Shown piece after piece: positions 47,222 to 61,089 of a stretch of 64,000 nucleotides of DNA (its first letter is position 1; each line of letters begins with the position of its first letter). The position numbers and the translations under genes are program-made. A model generated the notes under the pieces. It saw only the letters and a program-made list of their open reading frames with translations. It searched no databases and was not told where the DNA came from. The stretch comes from Chrysomallon squamiferum (Eukaryota; Mollusca; Gastropoda; Neomphalida; Peltospiridae): the NCBI GenBank assembly GCA_012295275.1, contig CM022679.1, forward strand, positions 26,782,850 through 26,846,849, read 5' to 3'.

Positions 47222-50200
47222 GCTCGCTGAACAATATCTCGCTTGACGATGTGCACCCTTTGCTTGCATTTCATTAGCTTATGTTATGTTATTTCTGGGA
47301 TGTTCAGCATAAAAACACAAACAGGAAATCCGAAAGCATTCTTGATTTTGAATATTTTGATTCAGTTGTATTTCTCAGTTTCTGAATCTACACTGATTTT
47401 TTTCAAGTTTTTATCTAACCATATCCTAACAGGGCCTTGATCAAGCTGTGGAAAATGTTCTCAGTGATATTTAGATATACTGTTTTTGTTTAAGTTAGAA
47501 AATTGGTCCTAACTTCCTTATTAAACCATGGGCCACAATTTAGGTTATAGCTACGTATAAATTTGCTGGTAGCTATTTTGTTACTTATTATAATATTTTA
47601 TGCTGTTGTGCTATTAAGGTACAGTTTTTGAAAATGTCAGTAACATATTTACTATTTACCTAAATAGCTTACTTTAATACAGTCTAACATCTCGTAATTA
47701 ATTTGCATGTATCATTAAAGTAACTAAATATGTTACCCATTCATTTCTACAAATATTCCTAACAGTATTTATTAATTAAATATGTACTGTTAGTTAACTG
47801 GAATCCAATTACTGAAATCACATAGAAATTAACAGTCAGTAGCTAGAGACAAAGGGAATTTTTGTTAGTTACGCTCTGCTGATTACATGGAAGTCCCAAC
47901 ATATTTGTTTAAGTAAAAGGCAGGAGAGACCACGTGACAGACACACCCTCTGGCCTGTCGTAGACGTGCTTCACAGCCATTATTAGGCAATTTTGTTCGT
48001 AACTATATTTTGCGTTATCCTTGTTTAAGTCAGAAGCAGGGACAAATGGTGTCCAGTTTATGTATACTCTGTTTTATTTGTTGATCAATTTGATGTAACC
48101 TGTATATGCTCCATAGAGAGTTTGATTTTATATATTTCTAACGTTAGCCGTTAGGGAAAATTAAAAGAACTAAGAATTATAGTACCTCATTCAACATAAC
48201 TCCCACTGAATAATAAGTATACATACGTAAAATAAATAATTATCTTTGAAATAGAAATATTGTTCTTTGTTTTGTGTTCGTAGTGGATACTTGATATTAT
48301 ATACAGTTTATACCTGTAGTATATGCAAAATATGTATCTGTTATAATCAACCATCACAGTTTCTTAATTACACGGCCAGTGTGTCCATCAAAAGGTGCAG
48401 TCCCTAGACAAAAAAATGAACCATAATTTAACGGGGTCATTAGCCCTTGAAAGCTAACACTCATTAACAATATCGAAATGAAGCTTTTTACGAGTTCTAA
48501 ATCTGTACTGTATTTTTAAGCAAGTTATTAGCTGAAATTTACTGTACACCAGTGTGTGTCAATGCCATTCAGAGAAAGTCAGAAAGAGGCGTTGATGTCG
48601 TGTGACCTAAATTGATTTTGTTATTATTGATCCTCTGAAGTGCGGGCTGTGCATATGCAGTCTTTCGCTACCATACATTCATCACTCACACCCATAAAAT
48701 TAGTTGAAATGTAGCATAATAGTACTTAATAAGCAGATTTATTTTAAACATATTATTTTGAACATATTTTTTTTGAAGGATATGCCCAAAACTTTTCCAG
48801 TGATTGATGACCTTGCTGAGATTTTCAGAAATATTTTTTCAGAAATATTTTTTGATAAACTTCCCCTTGGTCAATATTAAAAATCGAAACTGAGGTTGTA
48901 GCAAGATATGTATACATCATCAAACTAAATTTGTTTAGAAAGATTTTTCTAATGGACCAAGAGATCAGACTTTGCTGATTCTATGCAAGAATCGCACAGA
49001 AATCTCACGAGAGTGAAATAGGTTATTTGCACATATCTTTAAGTCAGCCAGTAGAGGTATTTCGCAAACCTATTGCGCATGCGCACAAAGAGTAATGTTC
49101 CTTGACAAAATAGACTGAAAGTAGTCTACTTACAAATTGAGTGGTATGACAGATATGTTGTTATGGGCAATTTGAGTAGCTTTGTAGGAGACTTTAAACT
49201 TTGGCAACTAACATGTACATATTTTGAATTAGATGGCATAATGGCCGTAAAAAACAGTCCACTGAAATTTACAGCAGAATGGTTCAAATTAAAAAGCAAT
49301 ATAACAACTTGGACAAAGTCTCTACGACTCGTACACCCGATCATTTTGTTAATGCCAGATTAACAGACTAGTTTGTAAAAAGTACAAATACATATAATTT
49401 GTTTACTGGAAACAAGCTTGCACAAATATTGTCAAAATCAGGGCATATGTGAGCATCTCAGTATATGTGTGTGTGTGTGTCTGAACGCGCACGCACACAC
49501 ACACACACATTCATACACACACACGGTCTGTGTTCTGTATGTATGTATACATAATATATAGAAATGCTGTTATCCAACCTGTCATCTGCACCTACAAAAA
49601 TGCTTGTGCACACACACACACACACACAGAGAGACACACACACACACATCATAACTGAAAAAACACCTCTCAAAACCACTCAGTTCCAGATCAAGGTGTT
49701 GCGGGTGCCCATTCTCCACAGATGCACTAAACATTGGCAATGACTTGTTTGTTCAGCAAGTCTTTGTAATTATACCATTTACAGAGTATTTACACCTTTG
49801 TTGCAGATACATGTGTAGCTGAACACTGATAATATGGCCACATACAATGTTTAACAAACTCAACATAGAGTAACATGGTTAATTAAATCTTTTGTTTATG
49901 AAGAACATGTGAGCAACTTATTTCCTTATAGGTTAAAACCAGTTACCTGTCTAATTACAGTTATTGTTAGGTGTAATTAGTACAAATATGCACCAGTGCA
50001 ATAAGTTTACATATTTTATGCTTAAAATAAACTCTATAAATAAACCATTTATTTAGGAGTAACATATAACTGCTATATTGAAGATTGTGTGATTATACGA
50101 GTAAAGGTACAATTACAAACACCTACACACTTGTACAACCCCTACTAAGTACTTGTGACTCCAAACAAAAAACACCTGAGGTAGACTGAATAATTATGAA

Positions 50201-50250
50201 AATAATTGAAGCTACTGTTCTCTGTAGTTATCTGAACTATGTCATTAATT

Positions 50251-50531
50251 TCATTTGTTTTTTGTTCTAGGTGTTGTGACAATTTCCCATCTCATATTGA
50301 GGGTGGATATATAGTCCACATGTTTCTTGTTCACTGGCTTCCCACCTAAAAAATGTGCCGAACAAACCCTCATGTTTGCAGCAATATTAAAATCTTTTTC
50401 ACTTCTATGTGAAGCGATTACCCACAAATGTTTCCAATATGCACTGGCTGGGTATAGATGGAAGGATACTGAATTCCCCAACTTCTGCGATAAGAACAGT
50501 TAATAACTGAACAACAGTCATGGTGTCCCAT
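50251..50531 (-). pseudogene. THAP-domain relic, copy 2
   Basis: Same layout as 21109-21377: a frame with MGHHDCCSVINCSYRRS, then a frame change, then SFHLYPASAYWKHLWVIA and RVCSAHFLGGKPV. All C2CH ligands are present here if the frame change is ignored. The shared frame change means the lesion predates the segmental duplication. Confidence 0.65.
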
Positions 50532-51655
50532 TACAGCATGATTGCTTTTGCCCACCACTCTGCAAGTAGCGCTATTTTGGTGAGATCTCGGGGTTTGTGT
50601 CCTCGAATTACCCAGCAAAAGGTACATGTTCAGTGGAATGTGACATACCTCTATTGTTATCTTGACCATTTGAAAAATGGTCGGATCACCAAAGTCTTAC
50701 TGCAGACCAGACCTTCTGCTTAATGATGTATGTTGACCTATTCTTCTTTATTTACTTATATCGTACATAAAAATGATGGAAAAAGATGTCCCTAATATCA
50801 TACTGGTATTTTTCGTCATAATTGTCTAGAGTCTTGGATAATTTGCTATTTTAAAATGATAATGCTGCCTCTTTACAAATCAAACAAGCACATGCTGTTG
50901 TATTCTGAGTTGATTTAAGTTTTGCAATTCATTCAACCAAATTTTGCATTCCTTTTCATATCACTGTTTGTTTCAGGTTTTGCTGGTTTTTGTTGTTTCT
51001 TCTTCTTCTTTATTAAATTTTTTGGTTTTGCCCTGAAAAAAAGTTCAAATGTAGCAGTTATCATTCACAAATCTCTATTGTCTTAAATAATGTTTAACTG
51101 GATTAAAATAAGCACTTATAATGGGATTTGAAATTACTGTTACTTCCTTAATATTCAACATATTCACTTAGTGTAATTTTAAAGCGTTTCCAAGATCTTT
51201 TCAAATATGTTATTTGTTTTCAGATATCTGGGGTTTGAAATTTTTGTCCACATAATGCAGCAGCGGTCTTGTAATTCATTGTGACTAAGCAAAGTTTATT
51301 CAAGACTTCAAATCATATATAAATTACAGATTATGCCTTTCTCTTACAATCTGTCTAATACCAGTCAAATACACCAGACACTGGGTACTGAGATACTTGA
51401 AGTATGAATATATGTGATGACTTCTATAATTCTTCTGTAATCCTTCCCAAATTTAACAATTAAAAATATAATTTTTAAATGACATATCCTCAAATACTGC
51501 CTACCAATGAAATTTCTAATGTTGCATGATTTTGTCTTGACACCACTATTTTCCAAGTTGTGAAAATAAAGTTCAAATTCCATTGTTGATTTTGTCACTT
51601 GATGTCAGTGTCCATTTTACTTTAGGAAGAAATTCAAACTGTGAACATCAGTTTT

Positions 51656-51686
<31 letters not shown>

Positions 51687-52557
51687 AATATTAATTTTTT
51701 ATTTTTTTATTCTTAATTTATTAACATTTTTTTTGTTATATACAGAATTGTGAATTTGCTGGTATCTTTGTTGAATCTTTTGTATAATATTTTCTTCTCA
51801 ATCCCACACTCTCTCGTAGCTTTCCTCATTTGTGTATTTCTAAACTGGCTTGCTCTTAAATTTTTCTGACATAACTAAGGTAAGTACGGGGCTTCAAATT
51901 ACAGGCAAAAGTAGCTATAGAATGTTTCTGTTTGTGCTGGAAATGCACGTATATTAATTACTATATTTGTGCTCATAAACTGTTCTTTTTTATATTTACC
52001 TCAAATATTTAGTAAGAAGCATATCAGGTTTAAATACTAAACCATAACAAATTATATAAAAACAAGATGATTCATTTATTTGTTCAGTTTTATTTAAATA
52101 TGATGCAATATTAAAACTACATGAAAGATAAAGCTGTCACAATATATATTATTGTCTCCATGCATGAATGGAAATAACTTAGCTACTTGTGTTATGTTTA
52201 TAGACAAAGGTATCACCAGCAGTAATCATTTGGGTTTTATCAGAACAATTGTTTTAGGTTGGGCTGTTGCCCATGAATATCATAAAATGCATCAAACATA
52301 ATTATAAATGCTTCTATGCTAGAAAAAACCTCAAAGCAAATACTAAGCTAAGAGAACTTTCATGTTCTGCTTTAAATATGACATTTAACACACCTGCGCC
52401 TTTAATTGCCCATAGATTTATGATTATAGAGATCTTATTTCCCCTAATATCTTTCTGGAATTGGCTCTGAACTAAATTTGTGTATTGCAGATGATTATGA
52501 TTAGACATGAACTATTTGTTGTCCTAGCTGACATGTACATTTGAAATGAGTTTAGAT

Positions 52558-52819
52558 CAGGGGTCGGCAACCTTTTGGAGAGAGGTGGCCAATCAGCTAT
52601 GCAGTGTTCTGGAGGAGGGCCAAGACAGACACACCGATTTTCTCTCTCTGTCTCTTTCTCTTTCTCTCTCTGTCAATTCTATCTTCAGTGTTGAGCACCA
52701 AAAAGGGATGTTATGAAGGAAGGCTGCTTTGGTCTGGAGGTTTAAAGAAAAAACAACAAAGTTAATGTAATAATTGGTGTCCATGTGTTCAATTGGCGGG
52801 CCTTGGGTTGCAGCATCTG
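52558..52819. mobile_element. hAT-like MITE, copy 2
   Basis: Same insertion as 23339-23685, starting CAGGGGTCGGCAACC, with a decayed right end (GCAGCATCTG) and a much shorter TC tract and no long CA tract. Its presence at the same site in both copies shows insertion before the duplication. Confidence 0.75.
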
Positions 52820-53486
52820 GTCTAGATGTTATCAACTATAGTTAGAAAATATTGAGAAAATTTAATGTGTCTACATTAGTGGTAACGAAGAGGTTTTTAA
52901 TTTTTTTTTCTGATGAAATTTTAAAAATAAGTGAAATTGTCACTCATTAGTAATCCCAAATCACTAATTTATAATACTTAAGTGTAAAAAAAAATCAAGT
53001 CACACGTGTAAAGAAAGGTATACTGTGCTATTTAAAGTTGTTACATTTATAAAGTTGCAACAGTTGACTCTATAGTGCTTATATAAAAAAAAATAAAAAA
53101 ATAAATGCTTTATTTTTCAGAAAAAATTACTCGAAATATGGCATTTTGCTTGACCTTGCCCATATAAGTATATACAAATACAAATTTGAAAACGTGTGAA
53201 CATGCACACGTGCACACTCACGCTGACCTGCACGCATGCACACAACACACACACACACACACCAATTTCTCATATATCCTTTGATGTGGCATAAATAACC
53301 AATTACTATTGTAGCTGAACAGTTATTAATGCATGTTCTCTGTATCTGTATTTGTTGGAACAATTGAAAATGTCTTAAACTTTATTTATTCATTATTTTA
53401 TTTTATATTTTTAAATATTTCATTTAGGTGAAAAGTTCATTGGTTCACTGTTGCGGTGTGTACTCTTTTAACTGTTGTGGAGAACA

Positions 53487-53511
53487 ATGGCTAATGAACC
53501 TGAAATCTGCA
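53487..53511 (+). CDS. Isolated start exon
   Basis: MANEPEIC plus one base, followed by GTAAGT, homologous to 24337-24361. The DED exon is deleted as in locus C, and the linker and beta-3 exons are also absent downstream. It is either a relic or an alternative first exon for gene D, whose own start exon has the same phase. Confidence 0.45.
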
Positions 53512-53904
53512 GTAAGTATATCTGTCTGTCTTTCTGTAGTGAACTAGTCATTATGACAAATGATATAAATATGTTGGCTGATAAGTGTTTGTTGTCATAA
53601 CAAGTACAAAACATTATTTTGTCCAATAATCTTGAGCTGTTGCTGAAACCAGTAATCATTGCATGATATAAGAAAAATTATTTAAAAAAAGAAAAACAGA
53701 CAAAAGAACTACCCAAAACCAATTAGTATGTGTGTGTATATGAATTAAATATTACAAATCTTATTGTAAAGAAAATTATCAAATGTTAAGTGAATTTAAC
53801 TTGACTATTATGTACCTATTACATAATTGTCGTATTCTGTGTTCAGTTAAATATTTTTAAAAATACTTTTAGAAAAGTTTTTAACACCTTTGGCAGGAGT
53901 TATA

Positions 53905-54312
53905 CCTTTTATCAACTCCTGATTCAGTATGGTACATATTGTAAAGTACTATGCTCATACTGCCTAGTCATGTTGACTACATGTACACCTCTCATGTTTT
54001 TCTATGATTTCTATAATTCAATGGTCATCATCTGCTTCATGTTCTCAGCACTGTCCTTTGCACTGACTCTCTTAGGATCCGTGGAAGTTTGGCAAAATAC
54101 TGCACAAAACGTGAGCAGAACACAACAGAGATGCTTCCACGGTGAGGTAACCACGTGAAGCAAACGAGCCAGATGTGGGATGCTGGGCGGATATTGTGTT
54201 CTTCATTACTTGGATTTTGGCTTGCAACTCAAAGCAAAAACTCGACTGTGCAACTGCTCGTTACTAGGAAAACTTGTAAGTTGGAGCACTTGTAACTTGA
54301 GGTACCACTGTA
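53905..54312 (-). mobile_element. Tigger/pogo-like transposon fragment
   Basis: Read on the minus strand it begins TACAGTGGTACCTCAAGTTA and continues with repeated TTACAAGT/CAAGTTTT-type sequence, the familiar end of Tc1/mariner-Tigger elements. Only this end is recognisable. It is absent from the collinear place near 26170. The left boundary is approximate. Confidence 0.5.
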
Positions 54313-55114
54313 TGTAGTATATATATGTGTGTGTGTGCGTGTGTGTATATATATATATATAATATAATTTTAAATGTGCTTTCACAAAACACGTAAATAA
54401 TTTTTGTTTTTATATTCTTTTGTATTATTACAAAATATATTTCCTGATAAATAATGCATCAACAGCTTAAGTTTATTAATCTAACGGATGAGTGGAGTAT
54501 TATACTATCCCGATAATCAGATTGAATTGACTAGTCCCTGTCATAGTATTTTAAACAGGTCCTAGATGGTGATAACAAAAACAGCAACAGTAACAACAAC
54601 AACAATAATCGTAATCACAATGAAATCAAAAACTATTATTACCACAAAGTTGGCTAATCTGATCTGCTTTTGTGTTGTTTGTGTTACTGACATTTTGTTA
54701 GCAGCTGAATTAACATACGTTATTTCACAGGACAACTAAATTGTGAGGTACATTTTAATTATTTTTTCTTTTATTATCATTTTTCAAATCTGATTTTTAA
54801 ATTATGCTAAATTAGGCTATTAAACCAAGACCTTCCTCTGTACCCAGTATAATACACACAGCATTTCAGTGTTAAATTAAACAAGATTTATTTATTATGA
54901 TGAAGTATTTATTTGTGTCAGTCACATGTTCCTTCTGAGTCATGTGATCAGCCGATTGTTGTCATTCTGCCAGAACAGAGAAATATTTCTGATCAGTATC
55001 AGGTTCATACCTCAGTTAAATCCTAGAGGAGATATGCTGCTGTTGTGCAAATATATATATATATATATAAAAAAATAAACAAGTAAATAAAGAAAAAAAT
55101 AAATAAATAATACT
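54313..55114. other. Spacer
   Basis: Collinear with 26230-26830. Contains GT/AT microsatellites at 54324-54362. No gene is seen. Confidence 0.5.
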
Positions 55115-55690
55115 AATACTCTATCAACTAAATTCTAGTTATTATAATATTATGTATTTTATTATTCAACTAAACCAGGCATGCATATTTCTATTTGTTT
55201 AAATGTGAGCAATTCTCAAATGTTTGGTAATATGAAGTTAATTCAGTGCACACAGGAGGGAATATAATGCAGACTTTCATAAGAAAGAATAATGCAAATG
55301 CACTGATAGCCATCTCTGGATGCTGTTTTAATGACACCTTTGTAGCATTTGTAACTTTAGAGTATATTTTTATATGTTTCTGTGGCATAATATGATAAAC
55401 AGTACAGACAAAATCAGCTGTCTCTCTCACACACACACAAACACACACACACACACACACAGAATGCTGATTTTGTCTATACTGTTTATAACATTCTGCT
55501 GTACAAACATTCAAAAATACACTGTAACGTTATAAATGCTACAAAGGTGACATTAAAACAGTATCTAAAGATGACTACCAGTGCAGTATTTCATTTGCAT
55601 TGTTCGTTCTTATGAATGTCTGCATTATATTTCCTCTTATGTGTACATTACTTAACTTCACATTACCATATATTTGACAACTGCTATCTC
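55115..55690. repeat. Inverted duplication (hairpin) of about 240 bp
   Basis: 55115-55430 is the reverse complement of sequence found once, in direct orientation, at 28000-28330. 55463-55690 is a direct, more diverged copy of the same sequence. A (CA)n stretch at about 55430-55460 separates the arms. Confidence 0.7.
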
Positions 55691-58600
55691 ATTCAAACAA
55701 ACAGAAATATATAATATTATGTATAATAACATGAATTTAATCAATAATATTATTTATTTATTTATTTATTTATACCTGATACCACCAGCTCACATTCAAG
55801 TTCAAAACAAGATATAATTTTGGCAGCTAAATGTATTGTCTTTCTGGGACCTAGACACCTATTGCTATATCTATTATTACCATGTCTGATCGAATTATAA
55901 CCAGCATTTTATAAATTAATTAAGTGCACAAATTATGTTAAGTAGTTGTAACTTTTACTGCTGTTTACTTTACCAAAAGAATTTAAAACTTTCACCATTG
56001 TTTTTCTCATTATGTATATGTGACTAAAATCATATTCACTATGTATTCTGTTTTTCATTCATACAGTTGATTTATATATCTTACGAATAGACCTAAAATC
56101 ACCAGCTCAGTATTCAAGTCTAAACAAGATATATTTTGGCAGCTAAATGTATAGTCTTTCTACGACCTAGACATTCTTTATTTGAAGTGGTATCTTACCT
56201 CACGGAGTGTTAAATGTCAAAATGGCTTCTTCGTATTCATAACTGTAACAGCAAATTGAGAAATTTTCTTATGTGTTCGATTTTTCATCTCTGAAGACAA
56301 CCGTAAGAAAATTTGTTGTTGTTGTTGTTGTTGTTGTTGTATTTATGGTTCTCATAGTTCTAAGATATTTTAAAATAAAACTTAGTAATTTAACCTTTGT
56401 TCTTTATAAAATTTCTGTACGTAATTTTTGGTGCAATACTCATTGGTTAGAGCAGAGGGCATGGTTTAATGGTCAGAGGAAAGTAGCATCAGATTCTTAA
56501 TTCTCATTCAGTAGTAGTGACATTTGTTTATTAAGATATTTTTGAAATGTGACTTCATAATCATTGCACTGATTCTTCTCTGAAGGTCACGTTTCTTTTA
56601 CTGTACACGTTTGAGTTATGAAAATGTGGGCTGGGTTATGTAGCATGTCTGTTACTCAGTAGAAATTGTTGCTTGACACATGAATTGTGATATTTGATAA
56701 ACAAAAGAATCTACAGGCAAGTTTACTGTTTCAAAATGATCTCACCAGGTATGTATAGAATCTGTAGATAATCACCATGTGGCTATTTTTATTACTTCCT
56801 GGATGATTTCATTCTTAATAGACTGAGATTCTGACCAAGTGAGTTACCGTTTGGGATTTTTGTTTCTTTGAAAGCTGAAGTATATTCCATCATTAGAGTT
56901 TCTGTTTAGTTATTATTTTTATATATTTTCTAAAACTGTAAGAATCATGATGTGAAGTGCGATATTTGATAAACAACAGAGAATCAACAGGCAAGTTCGA
57001 TTATCACCAGGTTTGTGCAGATAATCACCATGCTTGGTGGCCGTATTGCACCAACCGGTTGTTCCACTCAACCATATCTCATATGAAGCTATGCACCATC
57101 TGCTCGCTTTTCATTAGCTTATGTTAAATTATTTCTCGAGTATTCCAGCATAAAAACACACAGGAAATTCAAAAGCATTTTTCATTTTGAATATTTTGAC
57201 TGGGTTGAGTTTTTCTATATATATATATGCTGATTTTTAAGAGGTTACAAATTTTCACTATGCTAGAATCAAGTGACTTGAATGAAAAATAGCTTGACAT
57301 ATTAAATTGTTTTTCATCTTACTGTCTTTGAAATTCTATCAAGCAATGATAAGTAAGGCAATTGTTATCTTGACCATTTGAAACATGGTCAGATCGCCAA
57401 AATTACATTGTTGACCAAACCCCCTGCTTAATTACTTGTGTTTGAAGATGGATCATGTTGACTTATTCTTCTGAAATTACTTACATCTTACATAAGAATG
57501 ATGGAAAAAGATGTCCCTAATTTTAAAATAAAAATGGCCGCCTCTTTACAAATGAAACAAGGACATGCCTTTGTATTCTCTGTTGATTTAATTTTTATAG
57601 GTTTTTCAGCCAGATTATGCATTCCTTTTCATATCATAATAGGTTTTGTTCTTTTTCATTGTAGCAGTTTTCGATTACAAACCTCTATTGTCTTAAATGG
57701 TATTTAACTGGATGAAAATGAGCAACTATTAATTATTATGGAAATTGAAACTACCGTTACTTCCTTAATATTCAACATACACTTCTTGATCTTGTCCTCA
57801 TTTAAAGGGTCCAAGCTCATTCCAAGTATGTTATTTGTTTTCAGATTTCTGGAGTTTGAAATAGTTGTCCACATACCACAGCAGCTGTCACGTGAGTCAT
57901 TGTTATTAAGCTAAGCTTATTCAAGACTTTATATGATATAAGTTACAGGTTATAACTTTATCTCATAGAAATCTGCCCAATTTCATGCAAATATATGTGA
58001 TTAGATTAGTGAGATACTTCATTTGGATTACGAAGATAGATGATGATTGCAGTTGCTGATGATTTGAGAAGTTTGATGTTTTATTTTATTGTATGATGTA
58101 GTAACTATATGGACTAATAGTCAAGTTTAGTGCAGTTTTAGACAATTTTTCTTTCTGATAATAATGTTGATTCTGAAGGAGCCTTGAAGCAAGTTAGATT
58201 TTGATATACAAAATGTGTGTCAGTATATTGAAAGCATAAGGAAATTAATACTAATTAATGTTATTATTTAACTGCTAAAAAGAAAATACTAATAATAATT
58301 TTAGTAAAATGTTTGAAAAAGTAAAGGGTTCTGCAAACTCATCAAGAGTTCAACTATTGTAATGGTTTACTATCTTGAAGTTTCGAGATATACATAATTA
58401 AGGCATAAACAAAATTTGAGTTAATTAGTTCTAGAACTCATGTTTAAAATTATATGAGATACTAAATTTTCATCTTATCAAATGACTAAAATTAATCATA
58501 ATTTCACCATAGATTATAAATGAAAAATACCAGCAAAATGTATTCACATAAAAATGTTATTTCTTTCATATTAGTGCTGTCTTAAAAGATCTTGGAGTCT

Positions 58601-59450
58601 TTTCGATCTGTTTTTATTTTTTAACTTTTTTTTTAACTTTTTTTTTTAAACTTTTTAAACTTTTTTATTTATTTATTTATATTATTTTATTTTATTTAAT
58701 TTTTTAATTTTAGTGATATAGAATTTTATAGGAAAACTATTTTTGAAAATTTTGTCCAATGCCTACTGACTGTGGATCCTTCTAATTTGGACAACATGCA
58801 TCAACAGAATAAGAATTGCCTTTGTATGCTGTAAAATTAGCCTTTATATACTGCAAAATTATTGTTAAAAGGTAAAAATAATTGAGGGAGATTTTTTACA
58901 AAGTTGTTTATCAATTGCAATGCATTTTGGAATCAATGTAGAGCAAAGAACAAGATTAGAAACACAGTAATTTTGACAGTTGCTGTACATAGTTAGTAAA
59001 GCCCACGTCAGTGACAAAAGCAATTACTTTATCCACTACTCTGGAAAATGATTTGCTTTTGAATTAGGTGTGCTTTGTTTTAGTTTGAACAATGCCAGTT
59101 CAAGTGAAAGTGTTGCTGTGTGCAGTGATCCCTTCACAATAAGTTATTGTGTTTCTTTGTGTGTTTTTTTTACTCTCATTTTCATTTATTATCACATCTA
59201 AAAGTAGTAAAAGACTAGCAGAAATACAACTTGCTAATGAAAAGTGCATTCATTCTGTACAAGAATTTTAAGAACGTTATCTCAATAAAGATCAAACAGT
59301 CCAATCCTCTACCAAGGTAGATAATACAGGGGAAAACAAAATAATTGCTTTCTTTCCTTGACAATGAAAGACTGAAAATTATTTCTGAGAAGAAGTGATT
59401 TATGTGATAATAATTATTTATTTCTTCTTCTGATGATGATGATGATGATG

Positions 59451-59519
<69 letters not shown>

Positions 59520-61040
59520 GAGAGTATTATTTAATTTAAATTTAAATTTTTTTTTATTTTTTTTTAATAACATTGACAGGGGACTGTTGTTAGGATTAAT
59601 TATCCCTACTTTGAATTGGTAAACAAATTATTTTTACACTATGTATAATTTATAACAGATAACGTACATCCATTTATAATATCTCCAAAATTTAACACTT
59701 AGAAACAAAAGAAATTAAATTACATCCCTCAAGTATATTGACTACATATCATAAATTCCTCTGTGCAAATTTAACATTTGTCTAACCAAAAAAAGATGTA
59801 CATTTGCAGTATCACCACATAACAAAATCTTCATACTGGTCCAGTATAACCACAACTGCCAATATTATTTATGTCTACCTCGAACAGTTGATGATGAAAA
59901 TACTGAACAGTCACATATAATTATAAATGTTGGTGCAGTAACAATTGTTGAGAGACATATATACATATCAATCTGAATGCCAAAAATAGTTAGTGTATGT
60001 AAAGGTAGCATGCAAGTAAAAGCTGATGTAGATAAAGTTGAGGTGCAAACAATAGCCAGTGTTGTAAAGTTAGGATGTAAACAACTGTGTGTACTTGTAA
60101 TTATTTGTGAACATTTGCTGACATATTGAGTTGTAGTGTTAAACTATAAGTGTTTACACAGTTGGTGTGTAAGCATGTAGTTCATGGAAATGTTTTTATA
60201 AGTTTTCAGTCTTTTCTTTCTGACATACTGAGGATTTTTTTGCTTTTCAGTACTGGTAAGAGGCATTGTAACTGTACCAGCTGTTTAAATCAATTGATGT
60301 CAACTAAGAATGATTTTTATTGATAATAGGGTGCAGTCTATCCTTTGAGTTAAACACACAGAAAGCAAATACTAAGCTAAGAAAACTTATATTTCTGCTT
60401 AAAATATGACTTATCACAGCTGCACCTTTGATTGCCCTAAATTTTATGATTATAGAGATCTTATTGCCCCTGATTTGTTACCTTTCTGGAATAAGCTCTG
60501 AGGATTAGCTCTGTTTGTTATTGCAGATGATTATGATTAAACATCAGATGCTTCTTGTCCTCCTAGGTAATGTATGTGTGTCTAATTGGATGTATTGAAT
60601 GAGTTGATGTTATCAGCTATATCCTTAGAAAATGTGAAAATTGAATGCCTCTATATTAGTGGTAATGGAGAGGTTTTTATTTTGCTTTTCTGATGAAATT
60701 TTAAAAATAAGTCAAATTGTCACTCAATAATCCCAACTCATTTCCTGATCATAAAGTGTATAAAAAAGAAAATAATAATAATAAAAATAATAAATAATAA
60801 ATAAATAAAAATAAATATAAATAAGAAAATTACTTAAACATAAATACAAATGCACATACAGACAAACACACACACATGAACATGTATATATAACATATCC
60901 TTTAATGTAACATAAACAACCAGATACAGTTCGATCTGATCAGTTATTAATGTATGTTCTCTGCATCTGTGTGTGTTGAAACAAATGAAAATGTCTTACA
61001 TTTTAATTTATTTAAAAAAAAAAAATTATATTTTATTTAG
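55691..61040. repeat. Upstream module of gene D
   Basis: Collinear with 28270-34190. Contains a (GTT)n run (56314-56340) and a (GAT)n(ATT)n run (59431-59519). No exon is supported. Confidence 0.6.
59431..59519. repeat. Compound (GAT)n(ATT)n microsatellite
   Basis: About 6 GAT units, then about 23 ATT units. Confidence 0.95.
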
Positions 61041-61089
61041 ATGAAAAGTTCATTCTTGCAGTCTGTACTCTTAACCATTGCTGAGAATA

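Larger units (their letters stand above)
44130..53720. repeat. Large segmental duplication, copy 2
   Basis: Collinear with 14910-24560. It lacks the two MITEs found at 17866 and 18294, and keeps a complete fold-back element at 46305-47221 plus about 400 bases (47222-47620) missing from copy 1. Confidence 0.8.

Noticed and set aside
53970-54158. 62-codon hydrophobic frame
   Set aside because: Lies within a Tigger-like fragment in the opposite orientation and has no relatives in the paralogous block.
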